Positions 54,180 to 63,836 of a stretch of DNA of 64,000 bases are shown piece after piece. Within the stretch, counting starts at the first letter, position 1; every line of letters starts with the position of its first letter. The position numbers and the translations under genes were made by a program. The notes under the pieces are model-generated. The model was not told the origin of the DNA. It worked only from the letters and a program-made list of their open reading frames with translations, and made no database searches. Source of the stretch: Paracoccus tibetensis (lineage in GTDB: Bacteria; Pseudomonadota; Alphaproteobacteria; Rhodobacterales; Rhodobacteraceae); NCBI RefSeq assembly GCF_900102505.1, contig NZ_FMVT01000002.1, forward strand, positions 248,001 to 312,000, written 5' to 3'.

Positions 54180-55625
54180 TTATTCCGGGTCGGTGGCGAA
54201 GATCAAGCGGTCATCGCAGGGCGCGATCCTGAGGATGTTCGTGGTCCCCGCGACGTTGAAGGGCACGCCCGCCATCACCACGATCTTGCGCGATTCGTCG
54301 GCAAAACCGAACTTGCGCGCGGCGCGGGTGGCGTTCACCACCGCCTCTTTGAAGCGCGAGAGGCGGGGCGTGATGACGCAATGGGTTCCCCAGGTCAGGC
54401 ACATGCGGCGCAGCACGCTTTCTTCCGGGGACAGCGCCAGGATCGGCACGCGCGGCCGCTCGCGCGCGACAAGGTTCACCGTCGTGCCCGATTGGGTGAA
54501 GGCGCAGATTGCGGCGACATCGGTCGTCTCGGCGATCTCGCGCGCCGCCGTCACGATGGCGTCCGGCACCGAGGACAGGGACGCCTTGCGCGCCGCCTCG
54601 ATGATCGAGCGGTAGTTCGGGTCCGCCTCGACCGAGCGGGCGACGGCGTCCATCGTCTTCACCGCCTCGATCGGGAAGCTGCCGGCGGCGCTTTCAGCCG
54701 ACAGCATGACGGCATCCGCGCCCTCGTAGATGGCGTTCGCCACGTCGCTGACCTCGGCGCGGGTCGGCATCGGGCTCTCGATCATGCTCTCCAGCATCTG
54801 CGTGGCGACGATCACCGGCTTGGCGGCGCTGCGGCAGAGGCGGACGAGGCGCTTCTGGATCGGCGGGACCGAGTGGACGGGCAGCTCCACTCCCAGATCG
54901 CCGCGGGCGACCATGATCCCGTCCGAGACCTTCAGGATGTCGTCGAAGGCGCGCACGGCGGCCGGCTTCTCGATCTTCGACAGGACCGCCGCGCGGCCGC
55001 GGGCGAGGACCTTGGCCTCCTCCACGTCCTCGGCGCGCTGCACGAAGGACAGGGCCAGCCAGTCGACGCCCAGCTCGCAAGCGAATTCCAGATCGGCGCG
55101 GTCCTTCTTCGACAGCGCGGCCAGCGGCAGCACCACGTCAGGCACGTTCACGCCCTTGCGGTCGCTGATCGTGCCCGAGACCGTGACCACGCATTCGGCG
55201 AAGTCGGGGCCGCATTTCTCGACCCGAAGGCGGATCTTGCCGTCGTTGACCAGCAAGTTGCTGCCCTCGATCAGGGCCGCGAAGATCTCGGGATGGGGCA
55301 GCTGCACGCGGGTCGCGTCGCCCGGCGCGGGGTCCAGATCGAAGCGGAAGGGCGCGCCCTCGGCCAGGTCCACGGGGCCCGCGGCAAAGGCGCCGACGCG
55401 CAGCTTGGGGCCCTGGAGGTCGGCGAGGATGGCGATGGGGCGGCCCGTCTCGACCTCGATCTCACGGATCGCGTCGTAGCGGGCGCGGTGGTCGTCATGG
55501 CTGCCATGGCTCATGTTCAGGCGGAAGACGTCGGCCCCCGCCTCGAACAGCGCCCGGATCATGTGCTTCTCGGACGAGGCGGGGCCAAGCGTCGCCACGA
55601 TCTTCACGTTGCGGTGTCGTCTCAT
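54180..55625 (-). CDS. pyk: Pyruvate kinase
   Basis: Converts PEP and ADP to pyruvate and ATP. About 481 residues from the second of two adjacent ATGs (55628 and 55625), beginning MRRHRNVKIVATLGPAS. Active-site regions are FRLNMSHGSHDDH, ILADLQGPKLR, the catalytic Lys in AVLSKIEKPAAV, GIMVARGDLGVELP and ATQMLESMIESPMPTRAEVSDVANA. The C-terminal domain is complete. Divergent from the formylglutamate hydrolase gene. Confidence 0.96.
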   Translation of the reverse strand: MRRHRNVKIVATLGPASSEKHMIRALFEAGADVFRLNMSHGSHDDHRARYDAIREIEVETGRPIAILADLQGPKLRVGAFAAGPVDLAEGAPFRFDLDPAPGDATRVQLPHPEIFAALIEGSNLLVNDGKIRLRVEKCGPDFAECVVTVSGTISDRKGVNVPDVVLPLAALSKKDRADLEFACELGVDWLALSFVQRAEDVEEAKVLARGRAAVLSKIEKPAAVRAFDDILKVSDGIMVARGDLGVELPVHSVPPIQKRLVRLCRSAAKPVIVATQMLESMIESPMPTRAEVSDVANAIYEGADAVMLSAESAAGSFPIEAVKTMDAVARSVEADPNYRSIIEAARKASLSSVPDAIVTAAREIAETTDVAAICAFTQSGTTVNLVARERPRVPILALSPEESVLRRMCLTWGTHCVITPRLSRFKEAVVNATRAARKFGFADESRKIVVMAGVPFNVAGTTNILRIAPCDDRLIFATDPE

Positions 55626-55743
55626 CATCCTGCCCTCTCGTCGCACGCGGTTTAGCGCTATCTAGGCCGAATTGCCCCCGGCCGGCAACTGGCGTCTGGC
55701 CCCGCCCCGTTGTAGGAACGTCGCCATGAAGGATGACATCGCC

Positions 55744-56484
55744 ATGACAGACCGCGCCTTCTGGACCGAGGGCGAGGACCGCCCCTCGCGCTGGCTGGTC
55801 ACCTGCGATCACGCGACGAACCGCGTGCCGGACTGGGTCGGCGGCGGCACGCTCGGCATCGCGGCGGCCGACATGGCGCGGCACATCGCCTATGACGTGG
55901 GCGCGGCCGGGCTCGCCTCGGCGCTGGCGCGGCTGATGGCGGCGCCGGCGGTCTTCTCGGACTTCTCGCGGCTGGTGATCGACCCGAACCGGGGCGAGGA
56001 CGACCCGACGCTGCTGATGCGCCTCTATGACGGCACGGTGATCCCGGCGAACAAGGCCGCAGACGCGGCCGAGCGCGCGCGCCGGCTGGACCGGCTGCAC
56101 CGCCCCTATCACCGGGCGCTGGCCGGGCTGGCCGGCCGCCACGAGGCGCGCTGCATCTGCGCCATCCACAGCTTCACCCCGCAGCTGCGCGGCCGCCCGC
56201 CGCGGCCCTGGCAGGTCGGCATCCTCTACTCGCACAAGGACGCCCGGCTCGGCCCGGCGATGGTCGCCGCCTGCCGGGACGAGGGCTGGATCACCGGCGA
56301 GAACCAGCCCTATGACGGCCATCTCGACGGCGACAGCATCGACCGCCACGCGCTGGCCCATGGCCGGCCGAACCTGCTGATCGAGGTGAGAAACGACCTG
56401 ATCGCCGCGCCCGAGGGTCAGGAGGCCTGGGCCGCACGCCTCGCGCCGGTGATCTCGCGGGTTCTGGAGGACGCGCGCCTCTGA
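55744..56484 (+). CDS. N-formylglutamate amidohydrolase family protein
   Basis: A 246-residue member of the HutG-like family. Characteristic parts are LVTCDHATNRVPDW near the N-terminus (a metal-binding His), IDPNRG, the AIHSFTP block and LLIEVRNDLI near the end. It would release formate from N-formylglutamate or a related compound. The start could also be the ATG at 55726; AAGGA lies 10 nt before 55744. No hut genes are nearby, so the substrate is uncertain. Confidence 0.85.
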   Translation: MTDRAFWTEGEDRPSRWLVTCDHATNRVPDWVGGGTLGIAAADMARHIAYDVGAAGLASALARLMAAPAVFSDFSRLVIDPNRGEDDPTLLMRLYDGTVIPANKAADAAERARRLDRLHRPYHRALAGLAGRHEARCICAIHSFTPQLRGRPPRPWQVGILYSHKDARLGPAMVAACRDEGWITGENQPYDGHLDGDSIDRHALAHGRPNLLIEVRNDLIAAPEGQEAWAARLAPVISRVLEDARL

Positions 56485-56496
56485 CGGCGAAGGCGC

Positions 56497-56563
56497 AGGG
56501 GGGCCAGCCCCCCATCGCGCTTTCGCGCGATGCCCCCCGGGATACTTGCGCACAGAAGATGAA
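56497..56563 (-). repeat. REP-like interspersed repeat, copy 2 (inverted)
   Basis: A GGGGGGCCAGCCCCCC hairpin, ATCGCGC ... GCGCGAT, then CCCCGGGATACTTGCGCACA, the reverse complement of the other copies' ATCTTCTGTGC core. It is paired head-to-head with copy 3 after the formylglutamate hydrolase gene. Confidence 0.7.
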
Positions 56564-56571
56564 GCGGTTGG

Positions 56572-56624
56572 CCCTATCTTCTGTGCCGAAATATTCCGGG
56601 GTGCGCGGGGGGCTGGACCCCCGC
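56572..56624 (+). repeat. REP-like interspersed repeat, copy 3
   Basis: CCCTATCTTCTGTGCCGAAA, TATTCCGGGG, then a GGGGGGCTGGACCCCC hairpin. Nearly identical in layout to copy 1 at 25748-25800. Confidence 0.7.
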
Positions 56625-56640
56625 AGGGGCGGGACGCAAT

Positions 56641-57501
56641 TCAGACGGCGGTCTTCAGGCTCTCTTCCAGGTAGATCTCGCGCAGGCGTGCGGCGACGGG
56701 GCCGGGGGTGCCGGAGCCGATCGAGGTGCCGTCGATCCGCACCACCGGCATCACGAAGGCCGAGGCGGAGGTGACGAAGGCCTCGTCCGCGTCCTGCGCC
56801 TCGGCAATGGTGAAGGCGCGTTCCTCGACGGCCATCTGCGCCTCGGCGGCGAAGCGCAGGACGGCGGCGCGGGTGATGCCGTGCAGGATGTCGTGGCTCA
56901 GCTCGCGCGTGACGATGCGGCCGTCCTTGACGATGTAGGCGTTGTTCGAGGTGCCCTCGGTCACGCGGCCCTCCTCCACCATCCAGGCGTCGTCGGCGCC
57001 GCGCGCCTTGGCCTCCATCTTCGCCATCGATGGGTAGAGAAGCTGCACAGTCTTGATGTCGCGCCGTCCCCAGCGCAGGTCGGGGATGCTGACCACCGAC
57101 CAGCCGACCTTCGCGGCGGGCGCGTCGGCAAGTCCGGGCTTGCTTTGCGTGAACATCACCACGGTCGGGACCGTGTCTGCCGGGGGATAGGCGAAGTCCC
57201 GGTCGCCCGGATTGCCCCGCGTGACCTGCAGGTAGACGAGCCCGTCCGTCACCTCGTTGCGCGCCACCAGCTCGCGGAAGGCGGCGAGGTAATCCGCATC
57301 CGCCAGCGGGTCCTGGATGGCAAGCTCGGAGAGCGAGCGTTGCAGGCGGACCATGTGGCCCTCGTAGTCCAGCAGCTTGCCGCCAAGGACGCTGACGACC
57401 TCGTAGACGCCGTCCGCCATTAGGAAGCCGCGGTCGAAGACCGAGATGCTGGCCTCGGCCTCGGGCAGATACGCGCCGTTCACATATACCGTCCGGGTCA
57501 T
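56641..57501 (-). CDS. D-amino-acid aminotransferase (class IV PLP enzyme)
   Basis: A 286-residue fold-type IV aminotransferase. SISVFDRGFLMADGVYEV near the N-terminus, the PLP lysine Lys150 in WGRRDIKTVQLL and VTEGTSNNAYIVKDG (PLP phosphate and Glu) follow the D-amino-acid transaminase pattern. The usual role is D-glutamate/D-alanine interconversion for peptidoglycan. GGAGG is 8 nt before the ATG at 57501. A branched-chain or ADC-lyase activity is a lesser alternative. Confidence 0.9.
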   Translation of the reverse strand: MTRTVYVNGAYLPEAEASISVFDRGFLMADGVYEVVSVLGGKLLDYEGHMVRLQRSLSELAIQDPLADADYLAAFRELVARNEVTDGLVYLQVTRGNPGDRDFAYPPADTVPTVVMFTQSKPGLADAPAAKVGWSVVSIPDLRWGRRDIKTVQLLYPSMAKMEAKARGADDAWMVEEGRVTEGTSNNAYIVKDGRIVTRELSHDILHGITRAAVLRFAAEAQMAVEERAFTIAEAQDADEAFVTSASAFVMPVVRIDGTSIGSGTPGPVAARLREIYLEESLKTAV

Positions 57502-57569
57502 CCAGGGCCTCCTCGCCAATTATCCGGGCATGGTCCTGCGCCCAAAGCCCGTCCGCGTCAAGAACCGGC

Positions 57570-58496
57570 TCATCCCTGGCTCAGCCTGCGGAAGGCGGCC
57601 GAGGCGCCCCAGCCGGCAAGCGCCGCCACCGCCAGCGACATCAGCCCGTAGAGCAGCGGCTGGTCGAAGGCGAGGCGGTAGAGCCAGCGCTCGAGCCCAA
57701 CCTTGTGCACGTCGATCGGCGCCTGGTGGACGTCGACAACCTGCCCGCCGCGCAGAAGGAAGATGCGGGCCTTGTAGGCGCCCTCGACCAGCGTCGCCGG
57801 CAGGCGGATGTCGGCGCGAAAGAGCGTGTCCTCGGCCAGGACGACGCCCCCCTCGTCCAGGCGGTAGCGCCCGGCCTCCTCGCGCAGGCGGATCAGCGCC
57901 TCGGTGAAGGGCAGCGTGTCGTCCACCTCATGCGCGCCGGCGAAGGCGCGCAGCGCCTGCGGCAGCGAGATGCGGAAGCGGCTGTCCCAGTCCGGCGCGA
58001 GGATCTCGTCCAGCGGCCGGGTCGTGGCGACGGCGTAGAAGCTGGGCGCGGCGCCGACCTCGACCCGCTCGGCATTGACCCAGATGCCCAAGCGCCGCTC
58101 CTTGCGCCAGACGGTCAGGGGCTGCGAGGGCGCCTCGATGGTCACGATGATGTCGAGGGGATCGGCGGGAATGGGCGACTCGCGCCGGACCGCGCCGTAG
58201 ATCAGGATCTCGGAGCCGTCGAAGGTCGCCGTGATCGCCACCGCGTCGCGCGAGAGGCCCGCGACCACCTGCTCGGTCGGCGCCGCGCCGTTGACCGGGG
58301 CCGGCGGCCGGCGCTCGCCCGGGAAGGGATAGAGCGGGAAGTCCGCGCCCGGTGCGGGTGGCGCGGCCGGGCCGGTTTCGGGCGCGAGCGGCTGCGGCGC
58401 CTCGCCGGGAGCTTCGGGCCCGGCCTCCTGCGCCGTGGCGGTCAGCGGGACGAGGACGGCGAGGGCAAGCGCCAGGGCGAGGGCGAGCGGCCGCAT
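57570..58496 (-). CDS. TIGR02186 family membrane-anchored protein
   Basis: A 308-residue exported protein. It has a signal peptide (LALALALALAVLVPLTATA), a Pro/Ala-rich linker (about 25-60), a beta-rich periplasmic domain (EQVVAGLSRDAVAITATFDGSEILIYGAV) and one C-terminal TM (LLYGLMSLAVAALAGWGASAAF). This matches the alphaproteobacterial TIGR02186 family, usually next to a TauE-type transporter as here. Its start overlaps the TauE stop (ATGA). Probable partner of that exporter. Confidence 0.85.
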   Translation of the reverse strand: MRPLALALALALAVLVPLTATAQEAGPEAPGEAPQPLAPETGPAAPPAPGADFPLYPFPGERRPPAPVNGAAPTEQVVAGLSRDAVAITATFDGSEILIYGAVRRESPIPADPLDIIVTIEAPSQPLTVWRKERRLGIWVNAERVEVGAAPSFYAVATTRPLDEILAPDWDSRFRISLPQALRAFAGAHEVDDTLPFTEALIRLREEAGRYRLDEGGVVLAEDTLFRADIRLPATLVEGAYKARIFLLRGGQVVDVHQAPIDVHKVGLERWLYRLAFDQPLLYGLMSLAVAALAGWGASAAFRRLSQG

Positions 58497-59413
58497 CAAC
58501 CCGTTCTCGCCGCGATGGAGTAAAGCTCGTCCGGCGGCAGGAAGAGGTCCAGCGCCAGCTTGCCGCAGACGCTCAGCACCAGAAGCGCCAGGAGGATGCG
58601 CAGCTGCTCGGCCCGCAGCCGCGCCCCGAGCGTCGTGCCGACCTGCGCGCCGACCACGCCCCCGATGATCAGCAGCACGGCCAGCATCAGGTCCACCGTG
58701 TTGTAGCTGATCGCGTGCATCAGCGTGGTGAAGGCGGTCACGAAGGTGATCTGGAAGAGCGAGGTGCCGACGACGACCTTGGTCGGCATCCCCAGAAGGT
58801 AGATCATCGCGGGCACCATGATGAAGCCGCCGCCGACCCCCATGATGGCCGCCAGCACCCCCACCGCCACCCCGACCAGCAGCGGCGGGATGACGCTGAT
58901 GTAAAGGCCCGAGGCGCGGAACTTCAGTTTCAGCGGCAGGCGGTGCACCCACATGTGCTGGTGCAGGCGCCGCCGCGGCGCGGCCGGGTTGCGCGAGCGG
59001 TAGATCGTGCGCAGGCTCTCCTGCAGCATCATCGTGCCGATCAGTCCCAGGAAGACCACGTAGCAGAGCTGCACGACCAGCTCGACCTGGCCGAGGCCCT
59101 GCAGGATGTTGAAGACCAGAACCCCCAGCGCCGAGCCGACGAGGCCGCCCGCCAGAAGGACGCCCCCCATTCGGAAATCCACGGTCCGGCGCTTCATGTG
59201 CGCCAGCACGCCCGAGACCGACGAGGCGACGACCTGGTTCGCGCCCGTCGCCACGGCGATGGCGGGCGGGATGCCGATGAAGAACAGCAGCGGCGTGATC
59301 AGGAAGCCGCCCCCCACGCCGAAGAGACCGCTCATCAGCCCGACCACGCCGCCAAGGCCGATCAGGACGAAGGCGTTGACCGACGCCTCGGCGATGGGGA
59401 GGTAGATCTGCAT
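58496..59413 (-). CDS. TauE/SafE family anion exporter
   Basis: A 305-residue TSUP-family transporter with eight or so TM helices and two internal repeats, each with the glycine motif: GLMSGLFGVGGGFLITPLL near residue 25 and AAIMGVGGGFIMVPAMIYLLG near residue 190. The family moves sulfite, sulfoacetate or related anions out of the cell. It is translationally coupled to the TIGR02186 gene. Specificity is unknown; sulfur-anion export is inferred from the pair. Confidence 0.9.
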   Translation of the reverse strand: MQIYLPIAEASVNAFVLIGLGGVVGLMSGLFGVGGGFLITPLLFFIGIPPAIAVATGANQVVASSVSGVLAHMKRRTVDFRMGGVLLAGGLVGSALGVLVFNILQGLGQVELVVQLCYVVFLGLIGTMMLQESLRTIYRSRNPAAPRRRLHQHMWVHRLPLKLKFRASGLYISVIPPLLVGVAVGVLAAIMGVGGGFIMVPAMIYLLGMPTKVVVGTSLFQITFVTAFTTLMHAISYNTVDLMLAVLLIIGGVVGAQVGTTLGARLRAEQLRILLALLVLSVCGKLALDLFLPPDELYSIAARTG

Positions 59414-59581
59414 GCTGCCGCGCCGGTTGTCTTGCCCAGGAAAAGGATGCAACGCCGCGACAGGCAAGGTCAAACCGCTTTCGCTGCCGTGATCGCGCCT
59501 TGAAGCAAATGCGCCCCGCCGGTAAGCAGATTGCAACACGCCTGCCGGCGCGCGTCGGCGGCCAGCAAGCAAGGGGCAGCG

Positions 59582-60400
59582 ATGCGCATCCTCATCACGA
59601 ATGACGACGGCATCAACGCCCCCGGCCTCGAGGTCCTGCACGAGATCGCGACCGAACTGGCCGGCCCCGGCGGCGAGGTCTGGACCGTCGCCCCCGCCTT
59701 CGAGCAGTCGGGCGTCGGGCACTGCATCAGCTACGCCCATCCGACGATGATCGCCCGCCTCGCCGAGCGGCGCTACGCGGCCGAGGGCAGCCCCGCCGAC
59801 TGCGTCCTTGCCGCGGTGGGCGATCTTCTGGCGACAACGCCGCCCGATCTGGTGCTGTCGGGCGTGAACCGCGGCAACAATGCCGGCGAGAACGCCATGT
59901 ATTCGGGCACGATCGGCGGGGCGATGGAAGCCGCCCTGCAGGGCCTGCCGGCCATCGCGCTGTCGCAATATCTAGGCCCGCGGACGGCGGGTCTGGCCGA
60001 TCCGTTCGAGACCGCGCGGCAGCACGGCGCCAGCGTGGTGCGGCGGCTTCTGGATCACGGCGACTGGCGCTCGGACCAGGACTTCCGGCTCTTCTACAAC
60101 GTGAACTTCCCGCCGGTGCCGGCCGCCGATGTGCGGGGCCTGCGCGTCGCGCCCCAGGGCCAGCGCCGGGGCAGCCGCTTCGGGGTCGAGCCCTATGTCG
60201 CCCCCAACGGGCGGCGCTTCATCTGGATCGCGGGCGGCTCGCAGCAGGCCCCGGCGGCCGAGGGCAGCGACGTGGCGGTGAACATGGACGGCTTCATCTC
60301 GGTGACGCCGATGCGGGCGGACCTGACCTGCCACGCCTCGCTGGCGCGGCTGGCCGCGGCGCTGGACGCGCCCGCCCCGGCCGAAGCGGGCACGCCATGA
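59582..60400 (+). CDS. surE: 5'/3'-nucleotidase SurE
   Basis: Metal-dependent nucleotidase/phosphatase for survival in stationary phase. The 272-residue protein has the N-terminal [15 protein letters not shown] with Asp8-Asp9, [25 protein letters not shown] and a C-terminal [21 protein letters not shown] lies upstream of the ATG at 59582. It is coupled to pcm by an ATGA overlap and followed by nlpD, the classic surE-pcm-nlpD order. Confidence 0.96.
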   Translation: MRILITNDDGINAPGLEVLHEIATELAGPGGEVWTVAPAFEQSGVGHCISYAHPTMIARLAERRYAAEGSPADCVLAAVGDLLATTPPDLVLSGVNRGNNAGENAMYSGTIGGAMEAALQGLPAIALSQYLGPRTAGLADPFETARQHGASVVRRLLDHGDWRSDQDFRLFYNVNFPPVPAADVRGLRVAPQGQRRGSRFGVEPYVAPNGRRFIWIAGGSQQAPAAEGSDVAVNMDGFISVTPMRADLTCHASLARLAAALDAPAPAEAGTP

Positions 60401-61056
60401 CCGAGGCCGGCCCGGAGGACAACCCGGCCGAGCGCAAGATGCGCTTTCTCTTCCAGCTGCGCTCGCGCGGGGTCACCGACCCGCGGGTGCTGGAAGCCAT
60501 GGAGCGGATCGACCGCGGCCTCTTCGTGCGCGGCCAGTTCGCCGACCGCGCCTACGAGGACACGCCGCTGCCGATCCCCTGCGGGCAGACGATCAGCCAG
60601 CCCTCGGTCGTGGGCCTGATGACGCAGGCGCTCGGCATCGGGCCGCGCGACACGGTGCTGGAGATCGGGACCGGCTCGGGCTACCAGGCGGCGGTGCTGT
60701 CGGGCCTCTGCCGGCGCGTCTACACGGTGGACCGCCACCGCCGCCTGGTGCAGGAGGCCGAGGCGATCTTCCGCGAGCTGGGTCTTTACAACATCACCGC
60801 CCAGGTCGCAGACGGCTCGCGCGGGCTGCCGGACCAGGCGCCTTTCGACCGCATCCTCGTGACCGCCGCGGCCGAGGACCCGCCGGGGCCGCTGCTTGCG
60901 CAGCTGAAGATCGGCGGTATCATGGTCGTCCCGGTCGGGCAGTCGGACGCGGTCCAGACGCTGATCCGCGTGACCCGCTCCGAGAGCGGCTTCGACTATG
61001 ACGAGCTGCGACAGGTGAGGTTCGTGCCGCTGGTCGAGGGGCTTGGCCAGACATGA
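60397..61056 (+). CDS. pcm: Protein-L-isoaspartate O-methyltransferase
   Basis: Repairs isoaspartyl residues in aged proteins. The 219-residue protein has the post-motif-I/SAM region [18 protein letters not shown] (written [15 protein letters not shown]) and [14 protein letters not shown], which is specific to the family. Its ATG overlaps the surE stop and its stop is followed by nlpD within a few bases. Confidence 0.96.
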   Translation: MTEAGPEDNPAERKMRFLFQLRSRGVTDPRVLEAMERIDRGLFVRGQFADRAYEDTPLPIPCGQTISQPSVVGLMTQALGIGPRDTVLEIGTGSGYQAAVLSGLCRRVYTVDRHRRLVQEAEAIFRELGLYNITAQVADGSRGLPDQAPFDRILVTAAAEDPPGPLLAQLKIGGIMVVPVGQSDAVQTLIRVTRSESGFDYDELRQVRFVPLVEGLGQT

Positions 61057-61103
61057 CCTCGGGCCGGGTGATGGCGATGTTCGGACGGGCTGAGGGCAGG
61101 GAC

Positions 61104-62210
61104 ATGGGATCGACACGACGTCTGGCCGCAGGGCTGGCAGCGGCCGCACTGCTGGCCTCCTGCGGGGCGCGGGGCTTCGATCCGGACCTGCGCGGCTGGC
61201 TGCCGGGGAACCTCGGCACGGCCGAGGCTGCGGCCGAGGCCCCGGCCCGGCCGCAGCCGGACGAGCGCGGGGTGATCAGCTTCCCGGGCAGCCAGGTGGT
61301 GCTGGCGCGGTCCGGCGACACCCCGGCCGCGGTCGCCGCACGGCTCGGCCTCTCCGGCGACGCGCTCGCCCGCCACAACGCGCTGCCCGCCGACGCCGCG
61401 CTGACGGCAGGGGCGGTCCTCGTCCTGCCGCAGCGGGTGGCTGGCGCTGCTGCCACGACGTCCGCACCTGCCCTGCGCGACCCCTTCGCCGCCGCAAGCC
61501 CGGCAGCGGCCGGGGCTGGGGCCGCGCCGCGCCCCGCCCCCGCCAATCCGCGCGAGCATGTGGTCACGGCGGGCGAGACCGCCTGGTCCGTGGCGCGGCG
61601 CTACAACATCTCCGTCCAGGACCTAGCGTCCTGGAACGGCCTGCCCGCCGACATGGGCCTGCGCGTGGGCCAGCGCCTGATCGTTCCTGCCGCGGCGGCG
61701 CGCGTGGCCGCAGCCACGACTAGCGCGCCCGGACAGGGCAGCGCGACGCCCCTGCCCCCCTCGGCCGCGGCGCCCCTGCCGGATGAGACCACCCGCCCGG
61801 CCGCGTCGCCTGCGCCCGAGGCGCCCGTCGCCGATCTCGGGACGACCCGCACCGCCGCCTCGGGCAGCGGCCGGTTCCGGATGCCGGTGCAGGGCTCGAT
61901 CATCCGCGTCTACGAGAAGGGCCGCAACGACGGCATCGACATCGCCGCGCCGACCGGCAGCACGGTCGCGGCGGCCGGCGCCGGCACCGTCGCCGCCGTC
62001 ACCCGCGACACCGCGGGGGTGCCCATCGTCGTCGTGCGGCACGAGGGCGACCTGATGACCGTCTATGCCGGCCTCGGCGACGTCGCGGTCTCGAAGGGCG
62101 ACACGATCGGCACGGGCGACAGGATCGGCGCGGCCGGAAACAACGGCTTCGTCCATTTCGAGGTGCGCCGCGGCTTCGAAAGCCTCGATCCCGAGACCTT
62201 CCTCAACTGA
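61104..62210 (+). CDS. nlpD: NlpD-like lipoprotein with LysM repeats and degenerate M23 domain
   Basis: A 368-residue exported lipoprotein (signal RRLAAGLAAAALLASC, Cys20). It has two LysM repeats (GDTPAAVAARLGLSGDALARHN and AGETAWSVARRYNISVQDLASWNG), a Pro/Ala linker and a C-terminal M23 domain (PVQGSIIRVYEKGRNDGID ... GFVHFEVRRG). In the M23 site the first His is Asn (NDGID instead of HxGID) and the HxH pair is FVH, so it is probably a non-catalytic amidase activator as E. coli NlpD is. A start at 61053 overlapping the pcm stop is also possible. Confidence 0.9.
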   Translation: MGSTRRLAAGLAAAALLASCGARGFDPDLRGWLPGNLGTAEAAAEAPARPQPDERGVISFPGSQVVLARSGDTPAAVAARLGLSGDALARHNALPADAALTAGAVLVLPQRVAGAAATTSAPALRDPFAAASPAAAGAGAAPRPAPANPREHVVTAGETAWSVARRYNISVQDLASWNGLPADMGLRVGQRLIVPAAAARVAAATTSAPGQGSATPLPPSAAAPLPDETTRPAASPAPEAPVADLGTTRTAASGSGRFRMPVQGSIIRVYEKGRNDGIDIAAPTGSTVAAAGAGTVAAVTRDTAGVPIVVVRHEGDLMTVYAGLGDVAVSKGDTIGTGDRIGAAGNNGFVHFEVRRGFESLDPETFLN

Positions 62211-62396
62211 CCTATGCACCTCGGCCTTGGCTGGAGCGGTCGCGTTCGGTGGCGAAGCAATCGCTGACATGAGGATGGACGGAGGCGCCGGAACCGCAGC
62301 ATTGCCCGCTGCCAAGGGGCAGCTCCGTCCTGCGTCGCTGACCCTTCGGGCTTGCTGCACTTCACATGGGCGTCCGCCCTGGGGCGAGGCGTTGAT

Positions 62397-62858
62397 CTAA
62401 GGAAGGTCTGCCAGCAGCGCCAGCCCGTCGCGCAACTCGGCGGGCAAACCAGCCGGCAGGGCCGAGTCGAGCTCGGCATGAGCCTCGCGCCAGGCTTCTG
62501 CGGCCTCTCGAAGCAGGCTCACGCCCTCTGGGGTGATGCGCAGAAGGCGCGACCTGCCGTCATCCGGGTCAGGCTCGACCACCAGCAGTCCGCGACGGGA
62601 GAGCGGCTTGACTGCGGCAGTCAGAGTGGATGGATCCATGCCGAGAAACGGCGCCAGCCGACCGATTGCTGGCGGCTCGGACCGATTCAACGCCATCATC
62701 AACGAGAGCTGGCCGTTGGTCAGCCCGAAGGGCCGCAAGGCGAGATCGAACCTTCGGGACAGCCTGCGTGCAGCCCGCTGCACCGCAAGGCAGAGGCAGG
62801 TGTCACGGATGTGCAAGACCGTCTCGGATGGCAGCAGGTCGGGAGTTGTTTTCGACAT
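62397..62858 (-). CDS. MarR-family transcriptional regulator
   Basis: A 153-residue winged-helix regulator: helix region FGLTNGQLSLMMALNR, recognition helix GMDPSTLTAAVKPLSRRGLL and wing EPDPDDGRSRLLRITPEG. It is divergent from the VOC protein gene with 67 bp between starts, so it may regulate that pair. Ligand unknown. Confidence 0.93.
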   Translation of the reverse strand: MSKTTPDLLPSETVLHIRDTCLCLAVQRAARRLSRRFDLALRPFGLTNGQLSLMMALNRSEPPAIGRLAPFLGMDPSTLTAAVKPLSRRGLLVVEPDPDDGRSRLLRITPEGVSLLREAAEAWREAHAELDSALPAGLPAELRDGLALLADLP

Positions 62859-62925
62859 TTTATTTTGGTATCAAAGTAGCAGCGTGGCGACAAGCCTTGC
62901 GCGTGGTCCGGTGTGGGAGGCATCG

Positions 62926-63402
62926 ATGATCCCCAAGAACACGATCTGCATCTGGTACGACACCGAGGCCGAAACGGCAGCGCGCTTCTACGCCTCGGTC
63001 TTTCCCGACAGCGAGGTCGAGGCCGTCCACCGCGCCCCGATGGACAACCCTGGCACCAAGGAGGGGGATGTGCTGGTGGTCCGTTTCACCGTTTGCGGTA
63101 TCCCCTGCATCGGCGTGAATGGCGGACCCATCTTCCCCCAGTCTGAGGCGTTCTCGTTCCAGATCGCGACGGACACGCAGGAGGAAACCGACCGTTACTG
63201 GAACGCGATCGTGGGCAATGGCGGCCGGGAAAGCGCATGCGGCTGGTGCAAGGACCGATGGGGCGTCAACTGGCAGATCACGCCGCGAACGCTGACCGAA
63301 GCCTTGGCGGCGGGTGGCGACGAGGGAAGACGTGCCTTCGCTGCAATGATGACCATGCAGAAGATCGACGTCGCCGCGATCGACGCTGCCCGTCGCGGGT
63401 AA
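62926..63402 (+). CDS. VOC-superfamily protein (PhnB/3-demethylubiquinone-like)
   Basis: A 158-residue protein of the glyoxalase/bleomycin-resistance fold as seen in PhnB-like proteins: TICIWYDTEAETAARFYASVFPDSEVE at the start, GVNGGPIFPQSEAFSFQI in the middle, and CGWCKDRWGVNWQITPRTL near the end. GGAGG lies 5 nt before the ATG at 62926. No enzymatic role can be assigned. It is followed 17 bp later by an SRPBCC protein. Confidence 0.88.
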   Translation: MIPKNTICIWYDTEAETAARFYASVFPDSEVEAVHRAPMDNPGTKEGDVLVVRFTVCGIPCIGVNGGPIFPQSEAFSFQIATDTQEETDRYWNAIVGNGGRESACGWCKDRWGVNWQITPRTLTEALAAGGDEGRRAFAAMMTMQKIDVAAIDAARRG

Positions 63403-63419
63403 GGAAGAGGACACGCACG

Positions 63420-63836
63420 ATGACCGAGCGCATCACCATCACTGCTATCGTGAACGCAACGCCTGACGAGGCCTGGGCCGCCTATACCTCGCCCGAAGCG
63501 ATCATGGCATGGAACAAGGCGTCTCCTGACTGGCACTGCCCGTCTGCCACCGTTGATCTTCGCCCTGAAGGTCGGCATGTCGCCCGGATGGAGTCGCGCG
63601 ATGGCGCGTTCGGCTTCGACTTCGGCGGCACATATGAGGAGGTGCAGGCGCCCGACGCGCTAACGCTGCGCCTCGATGACGGTCGCCGGACCAGCACGAC
63701 ATTTGTGACAGAAGGCACCGGCACCCGCGTGACGACTGTTTTCGAGCCGGAAAGCAGCAACCCGGTCGAGAAGCAACGTGCTGGTTGGCAGGCAATCCTC
63801 GACAGCTACGCCGCCTATGTGAACCGTTCGCGCTGA
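63420..63836 (+). CDS. SRPBCC/AHSA1-domain protein
   Basis: A 138-residue ligand-binding START-like protein: ITITAIVNATPDEAWAAYTSPEAIMAWN at the N-terminus, RPEGRHVARMESRDG and the end RAGWQAILDSYAAYV match the AHSA1 (activator of Hsp90 ATPase homologue) group. AHSA1 and VOC/PhnB proteins are often encoded together in bacteria under a small regulator, as here. Function unknown. Confidence 0.9.
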   Translation: MTERITITAIVNATPDEAWAAYTSPEAIMAWNKASPDWHCPSATVDLRPEGRHVARMESRDGAFGFDFGGTYEEVQAPDALTLRLDDGRRTSTTFVTEGTGTRVTTVFEPESSNPVEKQRAGWQAILDSYAAYVNRSR

